From positions 261,229 through 325,228 of the forward strand of contig CACEDS010000002.1 of NCBI GenBank assembly GCA_902558395.1: a DNA stretch of 64,000 nucleotides, written 5' to 3'. A program made the position numbers and the translations under genes. The DNA comes from an uncultured SAR86 cluster bacterium (GTDB taxonomy: Bacteria > Pseudomonadota > Gammaproteobacteria > Magnimaribacterales > D2472). Positions 1-9,208 of this stretch are shown one piece after another (within the stretch, counting starts at the first letter, position 1; every line of letters begins with the position of its first letter). The notes below the pieces were generated by a model. It saw nothing but the letters and a program-made list of their open reading frames with translations. It did not search any database and was not told where the DNA came from.

Positions 1-255
1 ACCAATAAAACTCCAAAAAGGATATTTAAAGGTGGCTGGTTTATTTTTTTCGACAAAAAAATGGCCTATCCATGCAAACCCATATCCAGCTAATAATGAA
101 TACAGCAAATACATCAGATCAAAGGTCATAAAAAACCTTATGTAAAGATAAATAGCTATAGTAGTTCCAATAAAATGTAATAATTTTGTTGTTTTGTTGC
201 TATGCTCGCTTAAATAGTAAGGATAGAAATCTTTAAAATTTGTGTATCTTTCCAT
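1..255 (-). CDS. Mpo1/DUF962-family membrane protein (partial, runs off the left edge)
   Basis: Minus-strand reading from ATG at 253-255: MERYTNFKDFYPYYLSEHSNKTTKLLHFIGTT..., which looks like the DUF962/Mpo1 family. Confidence 0.75.
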   Translation of the reverse strand, partial: MERYTNFKDFYPYYLSEHSNKTTKLLHFIGTTIAIYLYIRFFMTFDLMYLLYSLLAGYGFAWIGHFFVEKNKPATFKYPFWSFIG

Positions 256-355
256 ATTAGTCCCCCAAGTGAACTATAAAGATAACCTTAATTTATCTTG
301 GAAACAATATTAAAGACTATTAAAAGATGCTAATTAATTTTTCAATTTTAAGCAG

Positions 356-376
356 GCGCTGCCTTCAAGCAGCGCT
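356..376. terminator. Stem-loop GCGCTGC-CTTCAA-GCAGCGC with adjacent T/A tract
   Basis: Perfect 7-bp inverted repeat followed by a T tract on +; sits just past the stop of the 208-aa minus-strand gene. Confidence 0.55.
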
Positions 377-384
377 TCTTTTTT

Positions 385-1011
385 TTATTTAGGTGCTGAC
401 TCTGGTTGGAAATCGTAATAACCATTAACTGGAATCATAAGATGAACATAAGGCGTACCCTTGAACATCACATATGGAGCTCCTGTTGTATAGTTAGTAG
501 ATTGGCCATCCATTGAAGACGGGTCTTTTGGCATCAACATTAAATGGGCACCGGATTCAATAAAATGCTTATGTCCTGCATCTTTTTGCCCATCAGTGTA
601 AGGCTTAAAATTGTCTACGCCCAAATCACCATGGAGCATCCAGATCCAACCATCTCCATCTAATTCTGGTTTAGTGTTGGATTTGTATGCATTCGCCCAA
701 GCAACAGCATTCTTATCTGAGCATGCAGCTGCAGATTCATGCGGGTCTTTAAAGCCATCTTTTGGCATAGGCATAAAAGGCTCACATCTCCATCCATTTG
801 TGCCCTCTCTCAATACTTTTCCTGAAGCCCCAATAACAGTAGCATGGTCTCCAATAAATGCAGGCGCAGCTGATGTGTAAGCTTTTATCTCCCAGTCCTC
901 TGAGTTACCCATACCGCCATGACTATGAGATCCATGATCTCCAGCGGTTAGGCTGATTGAAGTAAATAAAAATAATACTCCTAATAATTTGTTTTTCATG
1001 ATTCCCCCCAT
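385..1011 (-). CDS. Hypothetical secreted protein (signal peptide)
   Basis: ORF 208 aa; N-terminal hydrophobic signal MKNKLLGVLFLFTSISLTAG; probable start at the internal Met (MKNK). Confidence 0.7.
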   Translation of the reverse strand: MGGIMKNKLLGVLFLFTSISLTAGDHGSHSHGGMGNSEDWEIKAYTSAAPAFIGDHATVIGASGKVLREGTNGWRCEPFMPMPKDGFKDPHESAAACSDKNAVAWANAYKSNTKPELDGDGWIWMLHGDLGVDNFKPYTDGQKDAGHKHFIESGAHLMLMPKDPSSMDGQSTNYTTGAPYVMFKGTPYVHLMIPVNGYYDFQPESAPK

Positions 1012-1089
1012 GTATTTAAATTACTTTCAATATAGTTATAACATCATGTGTGGTCTAATAAAAATATAAAATTTATATTTATTATTTAG

Positions 1090-1641
1090 CTACTCTAATG
1101 AGAGTAATGCTTTAATTAGGTTGGACTCTAATAAATTTTTAGAAAGACACTTTCTGTAAGGCTCAGCTCCGTATGCTGGTGTTCCGACTAAAATTAATTT
1201 GGATTCATTAGTTGCAAAATCCCATCTCGTTCCCGTTTCAATAGATGTAAATTGATAATTTGAAATAATCTCTATTTCTGAAGAATTATTAAACGGGATT
1301 GCCTCAATAGTTGTTTCAATAGTCAATGATGATTCAAAAATTCTTTCAATATAATTAACATACAGTTCGTCATTCATTTTTCCACAATTTATATAGTCTT
1401 GGATATTTTTTGGATTAATTACAAAGGATGCTTTTTTATTACTTTTTTCAAAGTTAATCTGTTGATTATCTAAAAGATTAATCTTTGATGCCCTTGACCA
1501 GAACTCATTGACTTCAAGATTTATATAAAACTTGTTATTAAAAAATTCTTTTTCAGCAGGGGGTGTGTATTTATTTTCTTGAAGTGGCTCCTGACATGAA
1601 AATACTAATATAGTGCATATGACTAAATATATTTTTGGCAT
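1090..1641 (-). CDS. Hypothetical lipoprotein
   Basis: ORF 183 aa with lipobox-like LVFSC near the N-terminus. Confidence 0.6.
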   Translation of the reverse strand: MPKIYLVICTILVFSCQEPLQENKYTPPAEKEFFNNKFYINLEVNEFWSRASKINLLDNQQINFEKSNKKASFVINPKNIQDYINCGKMNDELYVNYIERIFESSLTIETTIEAIPFNNSSEIEIISNYQFTSIETGTRWDFATNESKLILVGTPAYGAEPYRKCLSKNLLESNLIKALLSLE

Positions 1642-1643
1642 TT

Positions 1644-2840
1644 TTAATCAATACTTTTTGCTATAGCTCTAAACATGGCCACATGAGCTGCCTTTGAATA
1701 TTCTTTTTCAGCAGTAAATCTATGATTTGATGAGGTTTTTGCAACTACAACATTTTTTAAAGGGTCTATGTATATATATTGGTTGTAAACTCCTGAAGCA
1801 GTATAGTCTGTATCAGGAAACCCGGGCACCCACCACTGCAATCCATACCCCCACGGAGAGGATGAAAAATCGTGTTCTCCTGGTATCAAATGTGGAGCAT
1901 CTGTTTGATGTGATGCATCAACCCAGCTTGATGGAACAATATTTTCTCCATTCCATTGGCCTCTATTTGCATATAAAAGTCCAAACTTTGCGTAATCTCT
2001 TAAGGTTGCGTTAAGGCCGCCGAGAGCCATTTCAACACCGTCATTATCAACAATAAAATAGGCTTCATCTTCCATTCCAATTTTATTCCAAAGCTTTTCA
2101 TACAAGTAGTCTTTTAGTGACATACCCGTTACTTCAGCAAGCAGGAAGCCCAAGATTTGTGTATCAATACTTACATAATGATGAAAAGTTCCTGGTTCCT
2201 TCTCTCTTTCAAGGGTTTTAGCAAAACCTCTAAAAGAAGAACCTTTAGCAATAGTTCTTCCAAACCTATTTATATCAGAGTTTGGATCAGCGTAATCTTC
2301 ATTCCATTTAACTCCTGAAGACATCTGTAATATATCTTTAATGCGCACGCCCTCATACCCAGTCCCATTAAAGTCTGGTAAATATTTTGTGATTGGATCT
2401 TCAATGCTATCTATTAATCCATCTTGATGAGCTATTCCCACCAAAGCAGAGACAAATGATTTAGTTACTGAAAAAGCTATATGTTGGCTTGTTGGACTAT
2501 TACCATTCCAATAATTTTCATATAGCAAATTACCGTTGTGCAAAACCATAAGTCCATCTGTTTTAAAATGTGATAAACCTTCCTCAAGATTCCTTTCTTG
2601 TCCTTCAAAATAGTAAGTAGCTGGAAGATCAAAATCCCGTCTTGGAAAAGAATGAGGATTATTAGAAGATGGTATAGGCTCTGAAACTTGAAATATTTTA
2701 TCTATGTTAATAAAGTTGCTTGCGATTTTGTCTTCGTTATATAAGTTTGCAAGCTTATAAAGTCTAGTAACTTTCGGTCCATAAAAAGCTGCGAGAATAA
2801 CTAGCAGAATGGAAATGCAAATAAGAACTGTTTTAGTCAT
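1644..2840 (-). CDS. Serine hydrolase, beta-lactamase (class C) family
   Basis: ORF 398 aa; SVTK (S-x-x-K) motif in AFSVTKSFVSALVG and overall class-C-like layout. Confidence 0.85.
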   Translation of the reverse strand: MTKTVLICISILLVILAAFYGPKVTRLYKLANLYNEDKIASNFINIDKIFQVSEPIPSSNNPHSFPRRDFDLPATYYFEGQERNLEEGLSHFKTDGLMVLHNGNLLYENYWNGNSPTSQHIAFSVTKSFVSALVGIAHQDGLIDSIEDPITKYLPDFNGTGYEGVRIKDILQMSSGVKWNEDYADPNSDINRFGRTIAKGSSFRGFAKTLEREKEPGTFHHYVSIDTQILGFLLAEVTGMSLKDYLYEKLWNKIGMEDEAYFIVDNDGVEMALGGLNATLRDYAKFGLLYANRGQWNGENIVPSSWVDASHQTDAPHLIPGEHDFSSSPWGYGLQWWVPGFPDTDYTASGVYNQYIYIDPLKNVVVAKTSSNHRFTAEKEYSKAAHVAMFRAIAKSID

Positions 2841-2881
2841 TTGTTTAAATTATTCCAAGTCTAGACAAGATAATAATAGCC

Positions 2882-3289
2882 CTATTCTCTCGGGAGTCTG
2901 AACATGGTGCAGACTTTATTTCCTGAAGGGTCAAGCAAATATGCCAAATACATTTTTACTCCTCCACCCTCTCGAACTCCAGGTGGCTCACATAATTCTG
3001 GGTCTAGGCCTCCTACTTTTTTTCCTGCCTCATACCATTCATTAACCATCTCTTCACTTGATGCATTGAAACCTATCGTTGCACCATTACCATGAGATGC
3101 TTCTTTGTTATTTATAGGCTGAGAAATAATGAAGCTATTTTGATTATTTACAAAATATATATATCTTGTGTGGCCATCGTGGTTTAAAGATAATTTTCCT
3201 GGTCTTGCTCCTAAGACAGAAAGAGTAGCATCATAAAAAGCTTTAGACTCTTCAATATCGTTGGCGCCTAACATTACATGACTAAACAT
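2882..3289 (-). CDS. VOC (glyoxalase/bleomycin resistance) family protein
   Basis: ORF 135 aa; MFSHVMLGANDIEESKAFYDATLSVLG. Confidence 0.85.
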   Translation of the reverse strand: MFSHVMLGANDIEESKAFYDATLSVLGARPGKLSLNHDGHTRYIYFVNNQNSFIISQPINNKEASHGNGATIGFNASSEEMVNEWYEAGKKVGGLDPELCEPPGVREGGGVKMYLAYLLDPSGNKVCTMFRLPRE

Positions 3290-3303
3290 ATAAATCTCCC
3301 CAA

Positions 3304-3945
3304 TTAATTTTTATTAAATAATACTACGTCTTTAGCAATAATTTCACAATTCCAATCTCTTTGTTTAGCTATAACCTCAAAAGTTTTTTCAGCATAAAAT
3401 ACAACATGAGTTGGATCTCTTCTATAGTGCCATGAATCGAAAGCATCATGAGACGTCAAAAAGCATGTCATCACACCAAGCCATCCGTCTTTTTTAAGCA
3501 ATGTATTTATAAGGTCAAATTCTTTTTTTGGATTAAAGAAATGTTCAGCTGTTTCAGTACACGTTATAAAGTCATATGTTTTAGAGAAGATTTCTTTATT
3601 GGGGAAAAAGAATGGATCGTATAAATCTATTAGATATTTATTCTTTGTGAATATATCTGCTAGGGCTGGCCCATGACCACAACCAAAATCTAAACCCTTT
3701 GCATTTGGATTAATTTTATCCATTAAAGGACTCGAAAGTTTAGACAAAAAATTCCTATAGCCTTCATCCTCAATAATATTTTCATGCTCTAAATATCTTT
3801 TCTTTTCAGAGTCCTGGTCAATATAATGTTTTTTGTCTAAAAACCTGGCTCCGCATGAATTACAGTGCCAGTAATTTAAACTATCAGATGTCTGAAATGA
3901 CTCGACTAGATTACTACTACATACTATACAGTCTTGGATATTCAT
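3304..3945 (-). CDS. Class I SAM-dependent methyltransferase with N-terminal CxxC zinc-binding pairs
   Basis: ORF 213 aa; GLDFGCGHG motif I; CIVCSS...CNSCGA. Confidence 0.8.
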   Translation of the reverse strand: MNIQDCIVCSSNLVESFQTSDSLNYWHCNSCGARFLDKKHYIDQDSEKKRYLEHENIIEDEGYRNFLSKLSSPLMDKINPNAKGLDFGCGHGPALADIFTKNKYLIDLYDPFFFPNKEIFSKTYDFITCTETAEHFFNPKKEFDLINTLLKKDGWLGVMTCFLTSHDAFDSWHYRRDPTHVVFYAEKTFEVIAKQRDWNCEIIAKDVVLFNKN

Positions 3946-4047
3946 TTATAACTTTGATGCTTTAACGAATTATATAGGCTCTCAAAAGAGTTGTTTTTTT
4001 ATCATATAATCTTACATCCAATCATGCCAAAAAATACTTTTTAATAA

Positions 4048-5364
4048 ATGAAAGACTCCAATATCAAAGATGAGCTAAAAAATTTTGATAACACCTTAGA
4101 TCAAATTCTTGAGCTTCTAAATTCTGATACTCAACAATTCATTTACCTCACAGGAGCAGCTGGAACTGGCAAAACCACATTAATTGAAAGGGTCCTTGAT
4201 GAAAATAATCTTAAAAAGATGGTTGTAGCTCCAACAGGGGTTGCTGCGCTTAATATTGGAGGGAGTACAATTAATTCTGCTTTTAGAATAGGCTTTGATA
4301 TTTTCCCTCAAATTCAAGAGTCTAATGACCCAAGATTTAAAAAATTACTTAAAAAACTAGAGTTACTAATTATTGATGAAATCTCTATGGTTAGGGCTCC
4401 AATGCTTGATGTTATATCCGAAACTTTGAAACTACATAGAAACTCTTCAGAGCCCTTTGGCGGCATTCATGTTTTGGCATGTGGAGATCTTTTTCAACTT
4501 CCTCCAGTAGTAAAAGATAATGAGATTGACGCTATTGATGAAAGATATGAGTCTGTATATTTTTTTAGCTCCAATAGCTTTAAAGAAATAGAGGCTCCAG
4601 CTTTTTTTGAGCTCACATATTCTTTTAGGCAAAGTGAGGATGAAGACTTTTATTCTTTACTGAACAATATACGACTAGGAGAGAATCTTTCAGAAACTAT
4701 AAATAAAATAAATAGGAGATGCTTTAATCCAGAGTTTGAAAATGAATCTTCATTAATAATCACAACTAGAAAGTATAGGGCGGACCAAATTAATGAGGCA
4801 ATGCTGAACGAAATAGATGGCCCTGCTACCTCTGCAAAATCTGAAGAGCTTGGAGAGCTTAATGATAACGATCTTCCTGCGCCAAGAAATCTTAGAATAA
4901 AAAAAGATGCAAAAGTGATGTTTATTAAAAATGATAGTGAGGGAAGATGGGTAAATGGAACTATTGGGGTGGTCACAAACTGTTCTGATAAAAAGGGAAA
5001 GTTTTTAAGGGTACAAGTTGGAGACGAAATATTTAAGGTTAAAAGAGAAGAGTGGAATAAGATTAAGTATGTATATGACGAATATAATGATGAAATGGAA
5101 GAAGAAATAGTTTCATCTTTTAAACAGTTTCCATTAAAACTTGGTTGGGCTGTAACTATTCATAAGGCACAAGGCTTAACTTTAGAGAGTTGTTCAATTG
5201 ACCTTGGTAATGGAGCTTTTGCTACAGGTCAAACATATGTAGCTCTAAGTAGATGCAAAACTCTTGATTCAGTTAACTTATACCAAGAACTTAAAGAAAG
5301 AGATGCATTGGTAGACCCAGCAATAAAAGATTTCCATAAAGAAAACTTTAATTCTTCGGCTTGA
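4048..5364 (+). CDS. PIF1/RecD-like AAA helicase
   Basis: ORF 438 aa; Walker A GAAGTGKTT, Walker B LLIIDEISM, C-terminal TIHKAQGLTL and YVALSRC. Confidence 0.85.
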   Translation: MKDSNIKDELKNFDNTLDQILELLNSDTQQFIYLTGAAGTGKTTLIERVLDENNLKKMVVAPTGVAALNIGGSTINSAFRIGFDIFPQIQESNDPRFKKLLKKLELLIIDEISMVRAPMLDVISETLKLHRNSSEPFGGIHVLACGDLFQLPPVVKDNEIDAIDERYESVYFFSSNSFKEIEAPAFFELTYSFRQSEDEDFYSLLNNIRLGENLSETINKINRRCFNPEFENESSLIITTRKYRADQINEAMLNEIDGPATSAKSEELGELNDNDLPAPRNLRIKKDAKVMFIKNDSEGRWVNGTIGVVTNCSDKKGKFLRVQVGDEIFKVKREEWNKIKYVYDEYNDEMEEEIVSSFKQFPLKLGWAVTIHKAQGLTLESCSIDLGNGAFATGQTYVALSRCKTLDSVNLYQELKERDALVDPAIKDFHKENFNSSA

Positions 5365-5515
5365 TTCTCCTTAAGTAGAGAATACCAAATAACATAGTAT
5401 AAATAATGGCCTGAGTTTTGCCGTGAGGAGATTTTGAAATAAGATTTTTATATACAAAGCATTCTACAAAATGAATAAGAAACCAGGCAAAAACCAGGTA
5501 GGCAAAAATTTCCAT
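5348..5515 (-). CDS. Small membrane protein (possibly DUF1145-like), not in supplied ORF track
   Basis: 55-aa ORF MEIFAYLVFAWFLIHFVECFVYKNLISKSPHGKTQAIIYTMLFGILYLRRIKPKN; convergent overlap with the end of the helicase gene. Confidence 0.6.
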   Translation of the reverse strand: MEIFAYLVFAWFLIHFVECFVYKNLISKSPHGKTQAIIYTMLFGILYLRRIKPKN

Positions 5516-5517
5516 CC

Positions 5518-5949
5518 TTAATTTTCTGGACTCTTGTCTTCAGCGAATTCTTTTTTCTTTTCGAGACTAACTTTGTCCTTAAGGCTCATAATATATGCAG
5601 CTGCAGCCAATATAAGAACAGCACTTGCCTCTCCTATTAGCATAAGAGCATCCATCTCTTTTCCCTGCATGACAATCAATCTGCATAGGGCAGTTATAGC
5701 AATAATTATCGGCAAGGTTACAGGTATTCTGTTAGTGCTATAAAAAGCCCCTACCATGCCTATAATTTCTACATAGATAAATAGCAAAAATAAATCTGCT
5801 AATAATATCTCTCTTGCTTCGAACATTTGAAACAAATACTGAGCAGCAGCAATACATGTTGCTATTCCTATAATTGCTAAAAGCACCTTTTCACTTGTAA
5901 CTGTAGTCCAATGAAGGTTTTTATCAGAAAAAGGTAATTTAAGTTTCAT
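5518..5949 (-). CDS. PsiE-family (phosphate-starvation-inducible) membrane protein
   Basis: ORF 143 aa with 4 predicted TM segments and PsiE-like pattern. Confidence 0.7.
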   Translation of the reverse strand: MKLKLPFSDKNLHWTTVTSEKVLLAIIGIATCIAAAQYLFQMFEAREILLADLFLLFIYVEIIGMVGAFYSTNRIPVTLPIIIAITALCRLIVMQGKEMDALMLIGEASAVLILAAAAYIMSLKDKVSLEKKKEFAEDKSPEN

Positions 5950-5996
5950 GCTTTTAGAATACTTAAACTTTATCTACTAGTCTAGTTTCGAATTAA

Positions 5997-6365
5997 TTAA
6001 GCAAGCTCTGCTTCTAAGAGGATAGACTTTGGTAATTGAAAGGCTCCTCTTTTTATTTGCCATGACTTTTCAATGTCTTCTATCTTTAAATCGCCATAAA
6101 GATGAGCAAAAAATCCCTTTCTCTTGCTGTCTCCATCGGTCGGCTCGTATTTTAAATTAGATTCTATTTTTCTCATGCAAGGCAAAAGCAATATTACTTC
6201 TTCATGGTCGGAAAAGTATAGTTCTAGGCTTGCAGCTAATTGATTGGCATTTGAAAAATGAATGAAACCATCTTTTTTATCTAAATCTGTATTTATATAT
6301 CCTATTTTTTGGGCATCATCCCATTCTCTAATACTCAAGATTTTATAAACGTTTTGATATTTCAT
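5997..6365 (-). CDS. DUF952 family protein
   Basis: ORF 122 aa; VYKILSIREWDDAQKIG...DGFIHFSNANQL. Confidence 0.8.
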   Translation of the reverse strand: MKYQNVYKILSIREWDDAQKIGYINTDLDKKDGFIHFSNANQLAASLELYFSDHEEVILLLPCMRKIESNLKYEPTDGDSKRKGFFAHLYGDLKIEDIEKSWQIKRGAFQLPKSILLEAELA

Positions 6366-6446
6366 TTCTTATCATTGTATACATAAAAATGAGCGTGTTA
6401 AAAAATACTGAAATATGCCAAAATCAAAAAAATAAAAAATATTATT

Positions 6447-7127
6447 ATGAAATTTAAAGAATTTGCTGAATCAAGAAAAAGCGTAAGAGGCTTCTTAGAT
6501 AAACCTGTCCCAAAAGAGTTAATCGATGAAATTATTGATGCTGCCAAATGGGCTCCAACTTCATATAACACTCAAACTTGGCATATTCATGCAGTTGCTG
6601 GTGATGTGTTAAATAAAATAAGGGAGGGTAATATTGAAGAAACAATGGCTGGTAAGCCCCATGTTAGAGACTTTCCTTATAAAGAAGAATATGAGGGTGT
6701 TCATAGACAAAATCAAATCGATGTTGCTATTCAACTTTTCGAGGCCATGGGAATTGAGAGAGACGATAAAGAACAACGCATGGATTGGATGTTGAGAGGC
6801 TTTAGACAATTTGATGCACCGGTCTCACTAGTACTTACTTATGATAAATATTTAGAACCAGCAGCAATCAGTCAATTTGGTCTGGGATCATTAGCTTATG
6901 GAATTGTCTTAGCTGCATGGGAGAGAGGAATAGGTTGCGTTATTAATGGTCAAGGAATTATGCAGTCTCATGTTGTTCGAGAACACGCTCAAATACCTGA
7001 CGATCAAAATATAATGATTTGTATAGCTATGGGTTTTCCTGACGAGGACTTCCCGGCAAACCACGTCCGCTCAGTAAGAGCTGATAATAGTGATTTTGTA
7101 AAATATATAGGTTTTGAAGATAGCTAA
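6447..7127 (+). CDS. Nitroreductase family protein
   Basis: ORF 226 aa; RKSVRGFLDKPVPKELIDEIIDAAKWAPTSYNTQTWHI. Confidence 0.9.
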   Translation: MKFKEFAESRKSVRGFLDKPVPKELIDEIIDAAKWAPTSYNTQTWHIHAVAGDVLNKIREGNIEETMAGKPHVRDFPYKEEYEGVHRQNQIDVAIQLFEAMGIERDDKEQRMDWMLRGFRQFDAPVSLVLTYDKYLEPAAISQFGLGSLAYGIVLAAWERGIGCVINGQGIMQSHVVREHAQIPDDQNIMICIAMGFPDEDFPANHVRSVRADNSDFVKYIGFEDS

Positions 7128-7516
7128 GATTCATCTAAAACTTTTCTAAGTCCGCTTATTGAAATCAACATTCCTTGGTGAATAGCATCTGCAAATATCT
7201 CTGGGTCGATTTCAGTTGTCCAGTCCAGCAAACACTTATTGCCAGTTACTTCAGAAATTTTAATAGTTGCCAGATGATGATTTATTGGTGCCATTGTCTC
7301 TACTGCCGAATATTGAAGCTCCATAGACTCATTGTCTAGCTTAATAATACGCTCTTTAATTTTTCCCATTCCTGCCATTTCAAATACTCTGCAGTCACCA
7401 TCCATCTCAATATCATCAACAGTATCTATCCAGTCGCATCGAGTTACATCAGATAGAATTTCCCATAAATTATTAGCTGCTGAATTAAATACTGCTTCTT
7501 CTTTTAAAATCTTCAA
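7124..7516 (-). CDS. SRPBCC (START-like/polyketide cyclase) family protein
   Basis: ORF 130 aa; EAVFNSAANNLWEILSDVTRCDWI. Confidence 0.75.
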   Translation of the reverse strand: MKILKEEAVFNSAANNLWEILSDVTRCDWIDTVDDIEMDGDCRVFEMAGMGKIKERIIKLDNESMELQYSAVETMAPINHHLATIKISEVTGNKCLLDWTTEIDPEIFADAIHQGMLISISGLRKVLDES

Positions 7517-8358
7517 AACATCTCCTTGCTTCTAGTATTGGGCGGGCCAAAAAATAAATACAAAGCCTGTGAAATACTTTTTGATTGTTTAATGTCATCT
7601 ATAATTGCTTTCCATCCCATGAAAGTTATTGTCACTGGATTGAATGTATTTACATTATTTACTAGTCCATATCTTACTGATTCTTTTTCAAGTTCGAAGG
7701 TTCCAAACATTCTGTCCCAGATTATTAAAAGATTTCCATAGTTTTTATCTATGTATTGCTCATTAGATCCATGATGAACTCTGTGGTGCGAGGGGGTATT
7801 AAAAATCCATTCTAAAGGTCCTAGCTTATAAATAATTTGAGTGTGTCCAACAATCCCCCAAAGAGTGCTTATAACTCCTGCAACAGCAATAATTGTTGGA
7901 TCTAATCCAATCAGTGGCAACATAATAAAAAAAGGTATTTTTGAAATAGGTCCAAACCATGCTTGCCTAAAAGATACTGCAAAGTTCATCTCTTCGCTTG
8001 AGTGATGACTCATATGAATTGCCCAAAGAAATCTAACCCTGTGTGACATTCGATGATAAATGTAAAAAACAAAATCAATTAAGATAAAAGTCAGGACCCA
8101 GTTGGCCCACAAAGGCATGCTTTGGAATATATCAAAAAGCTTGAATTGGAAAACATAAAAATGAAGAGCTAGCGTTAAACCTTTAAAAGCATAAACCATA
8201 GCAATATTACCGAGAAGCAAGCCAATAGTGCATAAAGTATCGCCTTTGTTGTAATAAGATTTTTTATCCCAACTGGAAGCTAAAACTTCAACCAATATCA
8301 TAAAGAGAACTATTGGTACTCCTACTGCGTATACTTGGTTATAAGTTATATCTGTCAT
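7513..8358 (-). CDS. Sterol desaturase / fatty acid hydroxylase family protein
   Basis: ORF 281 aa; His-box motifs HRMSH, HMSHHS, HRVHH. Confidence 0.9.
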   Translation of the reverse strand: MTDITYNQVYAVGVPIVLFMILVEVLASSWDKKSYYNKGDTLCTIGLLLGNIAMVYAFKGLTLALHFYVFQFKLFDIFQSMPLWANWVLTFILIDFVFYIYHRMSHRVRFLWAIHMSHHSSEEMNFAVSFRQAWFGPISKIPFFIMLPLIGLDPTIIAVAGVISTLWGIVGHTQIIYKLGPLEWIFNTPSHHRVHHGSNEQYIDKNYGNLLIIWDRMFGTFELEKESVRYGLVNNVNTFNPVTITFMGWKAIIDDIKQSKSISQALYLFFGPPNTRSKEMF

Positions 8359-9194
8359 GTGTGCTGTATCAACAAGGTTGGCACATTGTGTGTATGAGAT
8401 TTTATAGTTGCAACCATCGTATTTTCTTTAATGCCTTTTTTAACAGGCGTAATTTCTACCCCTGCTTTTTCAAGTCTTTTATGAGCTTCTTCAATATTGT
8501 CAACTTCCCATGATAGACCCCATAATGAATCTTTTGGCTCCTCGTCATTTGTCTTTTCTATAACTTCAATTGTTGTTTTGTTCAAACGAAAAAATAACAT
8601 TCTGCTTTTCCATTCATCAACAAATTTATCCAATGCAAGTCTGATATTAAAAACATCTTTATAGACATTGATAAATCCATCTGCATCGTTTGTATTTATT
8701 ACAACATGATCTAACTTATTAACCATTGAGGATTCAAATCTATCTACTATTGGCAAGGTTCCTTCAGTATGTTCAATCAAAAAAGAAAAAATTCCTCTGG
8801 TCAGTTCTGGTGGTAAAAATAAATTCTTCCACTTTCTAATTTTATTATTCTTAAAATTAGAGCCCTCTCCATTTGAAATGTCTCCTAAGAGATAGCCTTT
8901 GTCTGAAAGTGTTTGATGTGTTTCTTTTAAATTATCTGTTCCAAAAACTATTCCTATTAAGCCTTCTCCAGTTTCTTGAAGAGCATGATTAACTAACATT
9001 GATCCCAAGCCATCACCTTTGGCTGCTAGAAGTTCAAAATAGGTATTATTAAAATTGAATAAAACATTTTCAGTTCCATATTCTTCATGCGCCCCTTTCC
9101 ATACTGGGTCTGCTCCAAAGACTTTAGAATAATTTTTTTCAGCTTCATCAATGTCTGATACGGCTACTATTAAATGATCTAAGGCACTAATCAT
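8355..9194 (-). CDS. VOC/glyoxalase-like domain protein
   Basis: ORF 279 aa; two VOC-like modules (SALDHLIVAVSDID..., KLDHVVINTND...). Confidence 0.8.
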   Translation of the reverse strand: MISALDHLIVAVSDIDEAEKNYSKVFGADPVWKGAHEEYGTENVLFNFNNTYFELLAAKGDGLGSMLVNHALQETGEGLIGIVFGTDNLKETHQTLSDKGYLLGDISNGEGSNFKNNKIRKWKNLFLPPELTRGIFSFLIEHTEGTLPIVDRFESSMVNKLDHVVINTNDADGFINVYKDVFNIRLALDKFVDEWKSRMLFFRLNKTTIEVIEKTNDEEPKDSLWGLSWEVDNIEEAHKRLEKAGVEITPVKKGIKENTMVATIKSHTHNVPTLLIQHT

Positions 9195-9208
9195 AATTAA
9201 TAATATTC

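Noticed and set aside
611-880. Plus-strand ORF (89 aa) and the many similar ORFs antisense to confident genes (e.g. 17581-17952, 21121-21606, 33339-33623, 46304-46567, 56880-57230)
   Set aside because: They lie inside well-supported genes on the opposite strand and have no family resemblance or initiation context.
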